Of a stretch of 64,000 nt of DNA, positions 1 to 8,266 are shown one piece after another. The DNA lies in NCBI GenBank assembly GCA_023460085.1, contig JAEWRI010000023.1:62001-126000 (forward strand). The letters are read 5' to 3'. Source of the stretch: Bacillota bacterium. Its GTDB lineage: Bacteria; Bacillota; Clostridia; Christensenellales; SZUA-584. Positions within the stretch are counted from its first letter, which is position 1. The number at the start of each line of letters is the position of its first letter. The translations under genes and the position numbers were made by a program. The notes beneath the pieces were generated by a model. The model ran no database searches. It had not been told where the DNA came from and saw only the letters and a program-made list of their open reading frames with translations.

Positions 1-1
1 G

Positions 2-1477
2 AACAACATCACGAAACACTTTCCCGGCGTTAAAGCGCTGGACGATGTATGTTTTGACGTCAACCGGAATGAAATCCATGCGCTGATCGGTGAGAATGGC
101 GCGGGGAAATCCACGTTGATGAAGATATTGTCGGGCGTATATCAGCCGGATTCAGGTGCTATTTTGTATCATGGCGAAAAGAGGACATTTTCGTCCCCGG
201 TTGAGGCAAGAAAGAGCCGGATCAGCATCATTCATCAGGAATTGAATTTGTGCAACAACCTCAGGGTTTACGAGAATATATTTGCGGGCCGTGAGTATGT
301 TCAGAAGCTGGGGTTTTTGAACAATAAAAAGGCGATTGCCGAAACCAACGAGCTTTTCGCAAGACTGGGCGTTCCCATTGCTGCCGATGCCCCGCTTTCC
401 AGCCTGAGCGTATCTCAGAAGCAGATGGTGGAAATCGCAAAGGCGCTTTCGCAGGATGCGGAAATTCTGATTATGGATGAACCGACGTCCGCGCTGACGG
501 AGCATGAGACCCGTATACTATTCACTATCATTGAATCATTGAAACGGACGGGCGTATCTATCATCTATATCAGCCACAAGCTGGATGAAGTGATGCAGCT
601 TGCGACGCGCATTACCGTTTTGAGAGACGGTAAAACGGTCGGTACCCATGACAGAAATGAAATCACCATAGAAAAGCTGATCCGGGAGATGGTCGGGAGG
701 GAGATGGCCGAGGTTTATCCCAAGCGCGCCGTATCGCCGGGAGAGGTTGTATTTGAGGCAAAGAGTATCACTGCCCGCGGGGTTGTGAACGATGTGTCTT
801 TTACCATCCGAAAAGGAGAGATTTTAGGCCTCGCGGGGCTGGTAGGCGCGGGGCGCACCGAACTTGTTAAAACACTTTTCGGCGCGATCCGAAAGGACTC
901 CGGCACCTTTTTGATGAACGGGAGGCCGGTCCGCGTGGATAAACCGCTGGATGCCATACGCCATGGCATCGGATTTGTCACGGAGAACCGGAAGGAAGAG
1001 GGGCTGTGCCTTGGTCTCTCGGTAGAGCACAACCTGCTCAGCGCTGCTTACGAAAAGGTCTGCAATAAGATGGGTACAGTCAGCAGGAAAAAGGAGAATA
1101 AGGCCGCATCGGATGCGATAGCCAGGCTGTGTATCAAGACCCCGGGAATGGATCAGCTCGTGAAGTTCCTGAGCGGTGGGAATCAGCAAAAGGTGGCTGT
1201 GGGCAAGTGGCTGCTTCACGACCTGAAAGTGCTGATATTGGATGAACCCACAAGAGGAATCGATGTGGGGTCAAAGTATGAAATCTATACGATTATGAAT
1301 CAGCTGACGGCAAACGGGATGGCTATCATCATGATATCTTCAGAACTTCCGGAGATTCTGGGAATGAGTGACCGCGTACTCGTCATGCGGAAAAATCAAA
1401 TCGTTGCGGAAATGGACAGGACAGAGGCGAATCAGGAGGAGATTATGCGCCATGCATCGGGAGGGAAACAGGGATGA
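2..1477 (+). CDS. Ribose-type sugar ABC transporter ATP-binding protein (5' end outside window)
   Basis: This is a tandem-ABC ATPase of the RbsA/MglA/XylG family, which powers sugar import from the cytoplasmic face. The reading frame is open from base 2 (NNITKHFPGVKALDDV), so only about the first five to ten residues are missing. The first ATPase half has Walker A GENGAGKST, signature-region LSVSQKQM and Walker B LIMDEPTSAL. The second half has the degenerate Walker A GLVGAGRTE usual in this family, then LSGGNQQKV and LILDEPTRGID. About 490 residues remain, against roughly 500 for RbsA. Its stop overlaps the permease start (ATGA), so the two are translationally coupled. The periplasmic-type binding protein is not seen and presumably lies upstream. 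The exact sugar cannot be read from the sequence. Confidence 0.95.
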   Translation, partial: NNITKHFPGVKALDDVCFDVNRNEIHALIGENGAGKSTLMKILSGVYQPDSGAILYHGEKRTFSSPVEARKSRISIIHQELNLCNNLRVYENIFAGREYVQKLGFLNNKKAIAETNELFARLGVPIAADAPLSSLSVSQKQMVEIAKALSQDAEILIMDEPTSALTEHETRILFTIIESLKRTGVSIIYISHKLDEVMQLATRITVLRDGKTVGTHDRNEITIEKLIREMVGREMAEVYPKRAVSPGEVVFEAKSITARGVVNDVSFTIRKGEILGLAGLVGAGRTELVKTLFGAIRKDSGTFLMNGRPVRVDKPLDAIRHGIGFVTENRKEEGLCLGLSVEHNLLSAAYEKVCNKMGTVSRKKENKAASDAIARLCIKTPGMDQLVKFLSGGNQQKVAVGKWLLHDLKVLILDEPTRGIDVGSKYEIYTIMNQLTANGMAIIMISSELPEILGMSDRVLVMRKNQIVAEMDRTEANQEEIMRHASGGKQG

Positions 1478-2448
1478 ATACAAAGTCGGTCAATATATTT
1501 ACCGCAGTAAACAACAAAGTCAAAAAAACAGGGATTCAGATCGGAGCGCTGCTGGGCTTGCTGCTGCTCGTGATTGTTCTGTCCTTTTCAACGGATACCT
1601 TTTTAACGATGAGCAATATCTCCAACGTCATCCGGCAAATTTCCATTAATGCCATCATCGCCTTTGGCATGACGTTTGTAATCATGGTTGGGGGAATAGA
1701 CCTGTCGGTGGGTTCTATCGCTGCGGTTGCGGGCCTGCTGGCGGTATACGCGGTCAATCAGGGGGTAAACCTCGCACTGGTGGTGCTGATATCGATATTG
1801 AGCGGCGTTGTGCTCGGGGGTATAAACGGCTTAATTGTTACGAAGGGCAGAATCGCGCCAATCGTCGTAACGCTGGCTACGATGACTATATTTCGGGGCT
1901 TCTGCTACGTGCTGACCAACGGAAGACCCATCCGGCTGGAGAATACCGACTATGGTCAGATTGGCAACGGTCACTTGTTCGGCGTTCCCGTTCCTGTAAT
2001 TATACTGGTTGTGATTTTTATCTTTGCGGCGGTGCTGCTGGGCAGCACAAGATTTGGCCGTCACGTATACATACTGGGCGGCAACCGGGAGACAGCCCGG
2101 CTGTCGGGGATAAACGTAACGCTGGTTACACTGATGATATTCGTGATCTCGGGGGCGTTTTCGGCACTGAGCGGGCTCATTGTGTCCGCGCGGCTTTATT
2201 CAGCGCAGCCAACCACGGGCGAAGATTATGCGATGGATGCGGTTGCGGCAACGATACTGGGCGGAACGAGTATCGCGGGCGGCGTAGGTACCATTGCAGG
2301 TACGCTGGTGGGCGCGCTGATCATCGGCATTCTCAATAACGGAATGAATTTGCTGGGCATATCGAGCTACTATCAGATGATTGTGAAAGGCGGCGTGATT
2401 CTTCTGGCGATACTGCTGGACGTCAACCGAGGTAAAGCGAATGAATAA
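1474..2448 (+). CDS. Ribose-type sugar ABC transporter permease
   Basis: A 324-residue inner-membrane permease of the RbsC/BPD_transp_2 family. It has about eight to ten hydrophobic segments and the family landmarks GGIDLSVGSIAAV (around residues 74-86), GRHVYILGGNRETARLSGI and AATILGGTSIAGGVGT. It forms the translocation path for the sugar importer with the ATPase just upstream. The start ATG overlaps the ATPase stop and is preceded by a GGGAGGG ribosome-binding site. The stop region overlaps the epimerase start by 8 bases, so transporter and epimerase form one operon. A single permease suggests a homodimer. Substrate is inferred only as a pentose or hexose of the ribose/allose class. Confidence 0.95.
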   Translation: MNTKSVNIFTAVNNKVKKTGIQIGALLGLLLLVIVLSFSTDTFLTMSNISNVIRQISINAIIAFGMTFVIMVGGIDLSVGSIAAVAGLLAVYAVNQGVNLALVVLISILSGVVLGGINGLIVTKGRIAPIVVTLATMTIFRGFCYVLTNGRPIRLENTDYGQIGNGHLFGVPVPVIILVVIFIFAAVLLGSTRFGRHVYILGGNRETARLSGINVTLVTLMIFVISGAFSALSGLIVSARLYSAQPTTGEDYAMDAVAATILGGTSIAGGVGTIAGTLVGALIIGILNNGMNLLGISSYYQMIVKGGVILLAILLDVNRGKANE

Positions 2449-3118
2449 TACTTGCATGAGAAAGCAACCGGCGCCCATGGTAGAAGTATCTTTAATTTGT
2501 CTCGATCTGTGCAATCTGGAAGCGGAGGTTAAACGGATCGCTGAAGCGGGGGTTAAAGCGCTGCATATCGATTTGCTGGATGGGACGTTCAGCCCCAGTA
2601 TGCCGCTGGGACTGGATACCATCAAACAGCTTCGGCAAAAAACCGATCTGGACTTCGACGTTCACCTGATGACCCACAACAATGATTTTTTCATGGATGA
2701 GCTATTGGGTATCGGCATTCAAAGCATGAGCTTTCACATTGAGGCGGTAGAGCATGCCGATATATACCTTGAAAAGATAAAGAAAGCCGGTGTAAAAGCG
2801 GGTGTTGCCCTGAAGCCTGCAACGACACTTCACGAGCTGGATTATATTCTGGGAGAATGTGATTTTGTGCTGCAGATGCTGATCAATCCGGGGTATGCCG
2901 ATAAAAACGACGTCAGCCAGGTCGCTTATGCGAAGAAAAAGATACAGGACTTGCGTGCCATGATTGAACGTGAAGCGGCAAGCACGAAGATCAGTATCGA
3001 CGGACGCGTGTCCTGGACAGACATCTTTGAGTATTCAAAACGTGAGGTGGACATCTTTGTGGCGGGCAGCACATGCCTGAAGGACAACTTTGCGCATAAT
3101 CTTTCGCAAATAGGGTGA
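2441..3118 (+). CDS. Ribulose-phosphate 3-epimerase family protein (RPE/AlsE-like)
   Basis: A 225-residue TIM-barrel epimerase of the Ribul_P_3_epim family, which inverts C3 of ketose phosphates in the cytoplasm. The metal and acid/base landmarks are present: HID at 42-44, DVHLM with H75, and SIDG with D187. The ATG at 2441 follows GAGGT seven bases upstream and overlaps the permease stop, a coupled start. The central DLLDG and the C-terminal SIDGRVSW differ from the DVMDG and VDGG of housekeeping Rpe, so this is probably a catabolic paralogue such as D-allulose-6-phosphate 3-epimerase. That assignment is inference. It is in the importer operon and followed by the DUF4432 gene. Confidence 0.85.
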   Translation: MNNTCMRKQPAPMVEVSLICLDLCNLEAEVKRIAEAGVKALHIDLLDGTFSPSMPLGLDTIKQLRQKTDLDFDVHLMTHNNDFFMDELLGIGIQSMSFHIEAVEHADIYLEKIKKAGVKAGVALKPATTLHELDYILGECDFVLQMLINPGYADKNDVSQVAYAKKKIQDLRAMIEREAASTKISIDGRVSWTDIFEYSKREVDIFVAGSTCLKDNFAHNLSQIG

Positions 3119-3131
3119 GAGAGGGTTTCGT

Positions 3132-4187
3132 ATGGCGGCGCTTTTTGGCAGAATGATGAACAGACGGGAGATCTGCGCCAGAGTGGGTGATCTGACGCAG
3201 ATTGCGGGGGTCAGGCAGTATACGTTCAATTCCGGCAGGGCAAAGGGTGTGGACGCGATGGGGCTTCATACTGGGAGTTCCTCCTTTACGCTGCTGCCAT
3301 CGCGCTGCCTGGATATCGCGGATGCCAGCTTCTGTGGTATGCCCTACGGCTATATTTCCAAATCGGGCATTCGTGCTCCGCAATATTTTGTGGAGGATGG
3401 AGACAAAGGGTTTCTGGACAACTTTTTTGGAGGGCTCCTGACGACGAGCGGCCTTGGGAACATTGGCTCCAGCGGAGAGGATCGGGGAAAGCGCTACGGC
3501 ATGCATGGACAGCTCTCCAATATCCCCGCCGATGAAACGTCGGTTTCGACGATTTGGGAGGAAGACGAGTGCGTTTTCAGGGTTCAGGCCAGCATGCGTC
3601 ACAGCCGATTTTATGGGGAAGATCTGCTTTTTTGCAGGAAAATAGAGGCCAGGCTGGGTGAAAACCGAATTTTTCTGGAGGACTCGGTGGAGAATCAGGA
3701 TTTCAGCCCTGCGGTGAATATGCTGCTGTATCATATCAATTTCGGGTATCCGCTGGTGGATGAAAATACTGAGTTCATCACGTCACCCGTACTCCGCACG
3801 CAGCCGCGCACAAGCAAAGCGGCGGAGGGGATGAATGAATACCGTAAGCTGAGCGCTCCTGTACCGGATTACGAGGAAGAATGCTTCTATCATTGGTTTG
3901 AGACGGGCAACGACGGTCTTGCATATGCGGCGCTGTATAACCCGGATTTGGATTTCAGCGCGTATCTCATCTACCGACCCGCTGAGCTGCCGTATTTTGT
4001 ACAGTGGAAGATGATGCGGGCAAAGGAGTATGTGTTTGGGTTCGCGCCGTGCAATAGCTTGTGTGAAGGCCGTAGCGACGCCCGTAAGAAAGGGCTGCTG
4101 CCTGAAATCCTGCCCTTTGAAAGCAAAACTTACCGTCTGGAACTGGGCGCGGTTGAGGGGCGATTCCACCCTGAGAACCACAGATAA
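3132..4187 (+). CDS. DUF4432 family protein (aldose-1-epimerase-like fold)
   Basis: A 351-residue protein that I recognise as DUF4432, a branch of the galactose-mutarotase-like beta-sandwich fold. Visible family stretches are LPSRCLDIADASF near residue 56, YGMHGQLSNIPAD near 121, ILLYHINFGYPLVDE-type sequence near 196 and a C-terminal PFESKTYRLELG. Members are found in sugar-catabolism operons and are presumed to handle anomers of an unusual sugar or sugar acid. No catalytic assay knowledge is assumed. It is the last gene of the importer operon, 13 bases after the epimerase, with a GAGAGGG ribosome-binding site before ATG 3132. A strong bidirectional terminator follows. Confidence 0.85.
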   Translation: MAALFGRMMNRREICARVGDLTQIAGVRQYTFNSGRAKGVDAMGLHTGSSSFTLLPSRCLDIADASFCGMPYGYISKSGIRAPQYFVEDGDKGFLDNFFGGLLTTSGLGNIGSSGEDRGKRYGMHGQLSNIPADETSVSTIWEEDECVFRVQASMRHSRFYGEDLLFCRKIEARLGENRIFLEDSVENQDFSPAVNMLLYHINFGYPLVDENTEFITSPVLRTQPRTSKAAEGMNEYRKLSAPVPDYEEECFYHWFETGNDGLAYAALYNPDLDFSAYLIYRPAELPYFVQWKMMRAKEYVFGFAPCNSLCEGRSDARKKGLLPEILPFESKTYRLELGAVEGRFHPENHR

Positions 4188-4210
4188 TACCGAGGAAAGC
4201 GATTGTGCTT

Positions 4211-4238
4211 AAAAAGATGCCCCCGTGGGCATCTTTTT
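4211..4238. terminator. Bidirectional Rho-independent terminator
   Basis: A perfect 12-bp stem (AAAAAGATGCCC paired with its complement) closes a 4-base CCGT loop and carries A and T runs on its two sides. It lies between the convergent DUF4432 gene (+) and URO-D-family gene (-) and can serve both. Confidence 0.9.
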
Positions 4239-4262
4239 TCATGCATGTAACGGAAGGGCGGG

Positions 4263-5333
4263 TTACCGCCCCAGCGCCTCGTCTGCCGCGGCCAGAATGT
4301 TCTCCGTACGCGCGTCGATTTGGAGTGTGTGAGAACCCGCGAGGATATAACCGCCGCCCTTGCCTGCGATGTCGATCAATCTGCGCACCTGCTGCCGCGT
4401 TTCCTCCGGAGACCCTTCGGGAAGCAGCCGCTGCGTATCTAACCCGCCGTGAAAACAGATGCGATCCCCGAAGCGGTCTTTCAGCAGCAGCGGATCCATG
4501 CCCTCCGCCAGAGGCTGCACCGGATTCAGTATATCCACGCCGATATCAATCAGATCCTCGATGATCTCCACAATGGAACCGCACGAATGATAACGCACAA
4601 AGGCACCGTGAGAATGTGCGAGGCTGCAGAAATCCTCCATATAAGGCCGGAGCATTTTACGCCAAAGCTCAGGTGAGATCATCATACCGCGCTGTGTAGC
4701 AACGTCATCGTTGTATTCTATAAACGTATATTGACGCTGTCCTGCCTCCAGCGTTCTCTTCGCATCTTCGCGCACGAACGCGTAAATGCGATCCATCAGC
4801 GCTTTTGCGAAGTCTTCGTCCGCCATGAGATCTATAAGGAAGTTGTCGAAACCGCGCATAAACTGGGCAGTTTGGAAAACGCCCCGACTGCGCGCCCATA
4901 CGGCTTCGGTGGCGTGCCGCAGGATCTGTCCGTGAATGCCGGAATAATCCCAGTCGTTCGGAGAAGGCCAATGATGGGCGTCCAGGGCTTCAATGTCTGC
5001 GGCGTCTCCCAGCACGTATTCATTGGCCAGTTCCAGATAGGTTTGCCCCATCGCGGTGATTTCCCGGAAAGGCACACCGTAGATGTCATAGTAATAGCCC
5101 CGATCGTCAATGCGTATGGTAGGATCCGCATATTTAATATCCGTTACGGCTTTCCGAAAAGCCGGGCGGATGGTAACGACATCCTGCCCAATATACTCAA
5201 AAACTTCCGCCTCGGTCATTTGGAGATGGCTTTTCAGTTCCTCCAGCTTTTCTTTGCAAAAGCGGAAATCCACGGGGACCCTGTCGGGCTGCTGATGATG
5301 GATTGCGCATAGCACGCGTTCTTTGGATGTCAT
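4263..5333 (-). CDS. Uroporphyrinogen decarboxylase (URO-D) superfamily protein, sugar-locus type
   Basis: A 356-residue TIM-barrel protein of the URO-D/MtaA superfamily. It is not housekeeping HemE: it starts MTSKERVLCAIHHQQPDRVPVD, the N-terminus of the MtaA-like and uncharacterised branch. Notable motifs are the HSCG stretch with H249 and C251, GGLDTQ at 296-301, and GSH at 333-335. In MtaA/MtbA methyltransferases an H-x-C pair plus a later Cys binds zinc; here the late Cys position appears to be occupied by the Ser-His pair. Its start overlaps the upstream kinase stop by four bases. No corrinoid protein or haem pathway gene lies nearby. The reaction is unknown; a sugar-linked lyase or methyltransferase role is a guess. 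Confidence 0.85.
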   Translation of the reverse strand: MTSKERVLCAIHHQQPDRVPVDFRFCKEKLEELKSHLQMTEAEVFEYIGQDVVTIRPAFRKAVTDIKYADPTIRIDDRGYYYDIYGVPFREITAMGQTYLELANEYVLGDAADIEALDAHHWPSPNDWDYSGIHGQILRHATEAVWARSRGVFQTAQFMRGFDNFLIDLMADEDFAKALMDRIYAFVREDAKRTLEAGQRQYTFIEYNDDVATQRGMMISPELWRKMLRPYMEDFCSLAHSHGAFVRYHSCGSIVEIIEDLIDIGVDILNPVQPLAEGMDPLLLKDRFGDRICFHGGLDTQRLLPEGSPEETRQQVRRLIDIAGKGGGYILAGSHTLQIDARTENILAAADEALGR

Positions 5334-6307
5334 CGTGATGTTCTCCTTTGAGATTGTAACTGCCTGACCATTTCAAGGGTAGGCATGGCGGGGACGGCTC
5401 CTTTGCGCGTGACGGCGAGAGCGCCACAGGCGCAGCTGAAAGACAGCAAATCGATCAGATAATCCGGGGGGAAGTCATTGCCGCGATTCCGGGCAAGCTG
5501 ATACAGCGTGCCGCCCCAGAACGCATCGCCCGCTCCGGTGGTGTCAATGGCTTTGGCGGGGTATGCCGGATGAGAGACGGTTTCCGAGGTCGTGAAGGCG
5601 TAAGCGCCGTTTTCGCCGTCTGTAATGACGAGAAGCGACAATCCGGGATGAAATATCGTGGCCGCGGCTTTTTCTATGTTTGGCTGCCCGGTGAGAAAAC
5701 TCAGTTCCTCAACAGAGAGCTTGATATAATTGCAGTTGGGTAGGTGCTCCAGTATCGTGGCGCGCGCAACCTCCGGGGATGACCACAGGCTCAGACGGAT
5801 ATTGGGATCAAACGCAATCTTTGCACCGGATGTCTTGGCCGTTTTCACGGCTTGCATCGTTGTCTGTTGTATGCCCGGGAAAGCCAGTATTTTATCGCCG
5901 TACGCAAGAATTTCCGTGCTGCGCAGGAGCGCAAAATTCAGCTCTTCCGGCTGAAGCGCAAGATGGGCCGGTGTTTCACCGTAAAAGGAGAAGGAGCGCT
6001 CGCCCCTCGGGTCGACCTGGACAAACGCCAGCGATGTTTTAGTGATGCCGTCGGAAACAAGCCCGGAGATATCCACATTTTCATGGAGCAGCGCTTCTTT
6101 CAGCGCATTGCCGATGCAGTCGCTGCCAACCTTGCCCAGGAAAGCAACGCTGCCGCCGAGTCGCGCGACGGACGCAGCGATATTCGCCGCGCCTCCGCCC
6201 GGATTCTGCTCGTAAAGCGTATAGCCGTTTTCGGAGGTACCATAGCGCGTGAAATCAACAATCATTTCGCCCATGGAAACGACGTCGTATTTTTTGTTTG
6301 AATTCAT
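5330..6307 (-). CDS. PfkB family carbohydrate kinase
   Basis: A 325-residue ribokinase/fructokinase-fold kinase that phosphorylates a sugar with ATP in the cytoplasm. The N-terminal substrate signature NPGGGAANIA lies at residues 35-44, and the C-terminal signature DTTGAGDAF at 255-263 holds the anion hole and catalytic D261. Length is typical of fructokinase-like PfkB enzymes. It is the middle gene of deoR-kinase-uroD: 10 bases after the regulator and overlapping the URO-D-family gene. With an importer and an epimerase in the same locus it likely phosphorylates the imported sugar or its isomer. The exact substrate is not readable from sequence. Confidence 0.93.
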   Translation of the reverse strand: MNSNKKYDVVSMGEMIVDFTRYGTSENGYTLYEQNPGGGAANIAASVARLGGSVAFLGKVGSDCIGNALKEALLHENVDISGLVSDGITKTSLAFVQVDPRGERSFSFYGETPAHLALQPEELNFALLRSTEILAYGDKILAFPGIQQTTMQAVKTAKTSGAKIAFDPNIRLSLWSSPEVARATILEHLPNCNYIKLSVEELSFLTGQPNIEKAAATIFHPGLSLLVITDGENGAYAFTTSETVSHPAYPAKAIDTTGAGDAFWGGTLYQLARNRGNDFPPDYLIDLLSFSCACGALAVTRKGAVPAMPTLEMVRQLQSQRRTSR

Positions 6308-6317
6308 ACTTCTATTC

Positions 6318-7076
6318 CTATACCAGCACGACGTTGGTGGCTTGTTGAATTTGCTGAAGCTTTTCTTTTTCGTCCGATTTATTCATGATCAGAAAATCGA
6401 TTTCACTCCATAAAGCATATTGCGCAAGGGCGTTGGTGTTGCACTTGCTGCTGTCTGAAAGGACGATGGAGATGTTGCTTCTTTCCAAAATCTTTTTTTT
6501 CATCTCGGCCTCCTGAAACGACTCTGCACTGGGACCGGAGAAGTTTTGAAAACCGCTTGTGCCCAAAAACGCGGTGTCGATGTTAATGGTTTCAAGGCAG
6601 CTGTTGGCCCACAAGCCCACCAGAGACATGGTGACGCCTTTCACTTGCCCGCCTGTAATATAGACATAATTATTGCTGGAAGAGAGCACGTTGCATACGC
6701 TCATCGAATTTGTAATGATCGTCAGGCCTTCGCGGGATAGCAGCTGTTTGGCAAGCAGCAGCGTCGTGCTTCCCGCGTCCAGCAATATCACGCTTTTTTC
6801 CGGAATGAACTCCAGCGCTTTATTGGCGATGGCGATTTTAACATCCACATTCTCATCGTTTCTCAGATCAAAGGGGGTTTCGATGTAATTGGTGCTGGCA
6901 ACGGCCCCGCCGTACCCCTTTTTTGCGAAGCCCTGCTTTTCCAAAAACAGCAGGTCTTTTCTTATTGTTTCCGTTGAAACGGAAAACATGGCGGATGCAT
7001 CTCCGCTGTTTACGCTGCCGGATGTCAGCAGCATCTCTTTCAGTTTGGCTCTGCGTTCTATGGTTTTTCTGTTCAT
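6318..7076 (-). CDS. DeoR/GlpR family transcriptional regulator
   Basis: A 252-residue regulator with an N-terminal winged helix-turn-helix (recognition part VSTETIRKDL, residues about 32-41, followed by KKGYGGAVA) and a C-terminal DeoRC sugar-phosphate sensor (LLDAGSTT, ITNSMSV, FLGTSGF). The start is taken at 7076, where ATG begins MNRKTIERRAKLKEM after an AAGAAAGAGAA stretch; a longer frame to 7187 adds a non-homologous hydrophobic leader. It heads the kinase/URO-D operon and faces the second URO-D operon across a 230-base intergenic region that holds an AATTGC palindrome. Members of this family usually repress such genes until a phosphorylated sugar appears. Confidence 0.93.
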   Translation of the reverse strand: MNRKTIERRAKLKEMLLTSGSVNSGDASAMFSVSTETIRKDLLFLEKQGFAKKGYGGAVASTNYIETPFDLRNDENVDVKIAIANKALEFIPEKSVILLDAGSTTLLLAKQLLSREGLTIITNSMSVCNVLSSSNNYVYITGGQVKGVTMSLVGLWANSCLETINIDTAFLGTSGFQNFSGPSAESFQEAEMKKKILERSNISIVLSDSSKCNTNALAQYALWSEIDFLIMNKSDEKEKLQQIQQATNVVLV

Positions 7077-7158
7077 AATCCAATTCTCTTTCTTGGTTTT
7101 ATGTTTGTATTTGTACCAATCGCGCTGAAAAAGCGGGCGCTGTGTGTCAATATCAATA

Positions 7159-7187
7159 ATATTACAACAAAACAGAAAGATAGGCAA
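7159..7187 (-). promoter_or_regulatory. Candidate sigma-A promoter of the DeoR operon
   Basis: On the minus strand TTGCCT (7182-7187) and TAATAT (7159-7164) are 17 bases apart, 83 bases upstream of the regulator start. The -10 matches only 4 of 6, so this is tentative. The AATTGC palindrome abuts the -35. Confidence 0.4.
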
Positions 7188-7189
7188 TA

Positions 7190-7208
7190 CGCAATTAAAA
7201 TAATTGCG
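7190..7208. promoter_or_regulatory. Palindromic DeoR-type operator
   Basis: CGCAATTA and its exact reverse complement TAATTGCG are separated by AAA, a perfect 8-bp inverted repeat. A further AATTGCG copy lies at 7212-7218. The sites sit between the two divergent operons, next to the regulator gene, and use the same AATTGC word found upstream of the second DeoR gene near 31.57 kb. Confidence 0.65.
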
Positions 7209-7238
7209 AAAAATTGCGATATAAACGCATAATTTGGG

Positions 7239-7267
7239 TTGACACCAACAAAGACCAATATTATACT
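7239..7267 (+). promoter_or_regulatory. Sigma-A promoter of the uroD2-SIS operon
   Basis: TTGACA at 7239-7244 (6 of 6) and TATACT at 7262-7267 (5 of 6) are separated by 17 bases. Transcription would begin near 7274, about 34 bases before the GTG start. Confidence 0.85.
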
Positions 7268-7307
7268 AGGCTTACGATGATTTATCTTGGGAAACAAGGG
7301 GGCAGCC

Positions 7308-8252
7308 GTGCAGCTTACAGCGAGAGAGAATCTGGAGAAGACGATAAGGCACGATCATCCGCAATGGGTACCGTCACGATACGACGGCACCTTAACAATG
7401 CTGAGGTCGAACGTGATTCGCGTTCGTCCGGTGAAGGGCGGAAAAGACGACTGGGGCGTCAATTGGTTGTATACCAATGAAGAAGAAGGCAGTTATCCCG
7501 ATAACAAGGCGGTGATCGATATCGAAGACATCGACGCGTTTGAGGTGCCCCAAACCGACTGGGCTGAAGTTTCCGGCGATATCTGCCGGCAGCTGTGCGA
7601 ATTCGAGGGGAAAGACATACTTCCAATCGCATATGACGAACTGCTGCTGTTTGAACGCGTGCAGCTTCTGCTGGGATTCGAAGGCTTTATGATTGCGCTG
7701 GTAGAATACCGTGACGCGCTGGACGGACTGATTGAAAAAATCTATCAGTACAACAGACGGTTTGTGCAGGTGTTGCTGGAGACGAATATCGCCGGTATAC
7801 GGTTTACAGATGACTGGGGTATGCAGGACAGGCTGTTTATTTCACCTGCAGACTGGAGGGCTCTATTCAAGGAACGGTATCGCGCGCTGTACGGGCTAGT
7901 GAAGGCGCAGGGGAAGCTTGTGTTTCAGCATTCATGTGGCCGAATCGAAGAGATTATGGACGATATTGTTGAGCTGGGCGTGGATGTTCTGGATCCTTGT
8001 CAGCCAGCCGCTAACGATATCTTTGCGATGAAGCGTCACTACGGAAACGCTATTACATTTATGGGCGGCTTGGATACACAGACGTGGCTTACTTTTGGTA
8101 CGCCTCAGGAAGTATATGATAATACGCTGAGGACGCTGGCGGTGATGGCGGATGGCGGCGGTTATATTGCGGCGCCCAGCCATACGATTACCATCCCTGC
8201 GGAAAACCGGGCTGCGATGGAACGCGCGATCGCAGATTATAATCGAATATGA
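7308..8252 (+). CDS. Second URO-D superfamily protein
   Basis: A 314-residue URO-D-fold protein, shorter than and diverged from the copy at 4.3-5.3 kb but sharing the same signature residues: FQHSCG with H208 and C210, FMGGLDTQ at 251-258, and APSH ending at 292. The GTG at 7308 is chosen because AAGGGGG lies five bases upstream; a TTG at 7287 would overlap that site. Transcription is from the promoter at 7239-7267. It is followed within 15 bases by a hexulose-phosphate isomerase-like gene. As with its paralogue, no corrinoid or haem gene accompanies it. Two such proteins in one sugar locus, on opposite sides of the regulator, suggests paired or successive steps. Function unknown. Confidence 0.85.
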   Translation: MQLTARENLEKTIRHDHPQWVPSRYDGTLTMLRSNVIRVRPVKGGKDDWGVNWLYTNEEEGSYPDNKAVIDIEDIDAFEVPQTDWAEVSGDICRQLCEFEGKDILPIAYDELLLFERVQLLLGFEGFMIALVEYRDALDGLIEKIYQYNRRFVQVLLETNIAGIRFTDDWGMQDRLFISPADWRALFKERYRALYGLVKAQGKLVFQHSCGRIEEIMDDIVELGVDVLDPCQPAANDIFAMKRHYGNAITFMGGLDTQTWLTFGTPQEVYDNTLRTLAVMADGGGYIAAPSHTITIPAENRAAMERAIADYNRI

Positions 8253-8266
8253 CGGGCGGAGGGCCT

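Noticed and set aside
4263..5333. Reading the URO-D-family proteins as haem-pathway HemE
   Set aside because: N-termini and HSCG/SH motifs fit the MtaA-like and uncharacterised branch, and no haem gene is near.
7077..7187. N-terminal extension of the first DeoR regulator
   Set aside because: It adds a hydrophobic, non-homologous stretch in the promoter region; family members begin at MNRKTIERR-type sequence.
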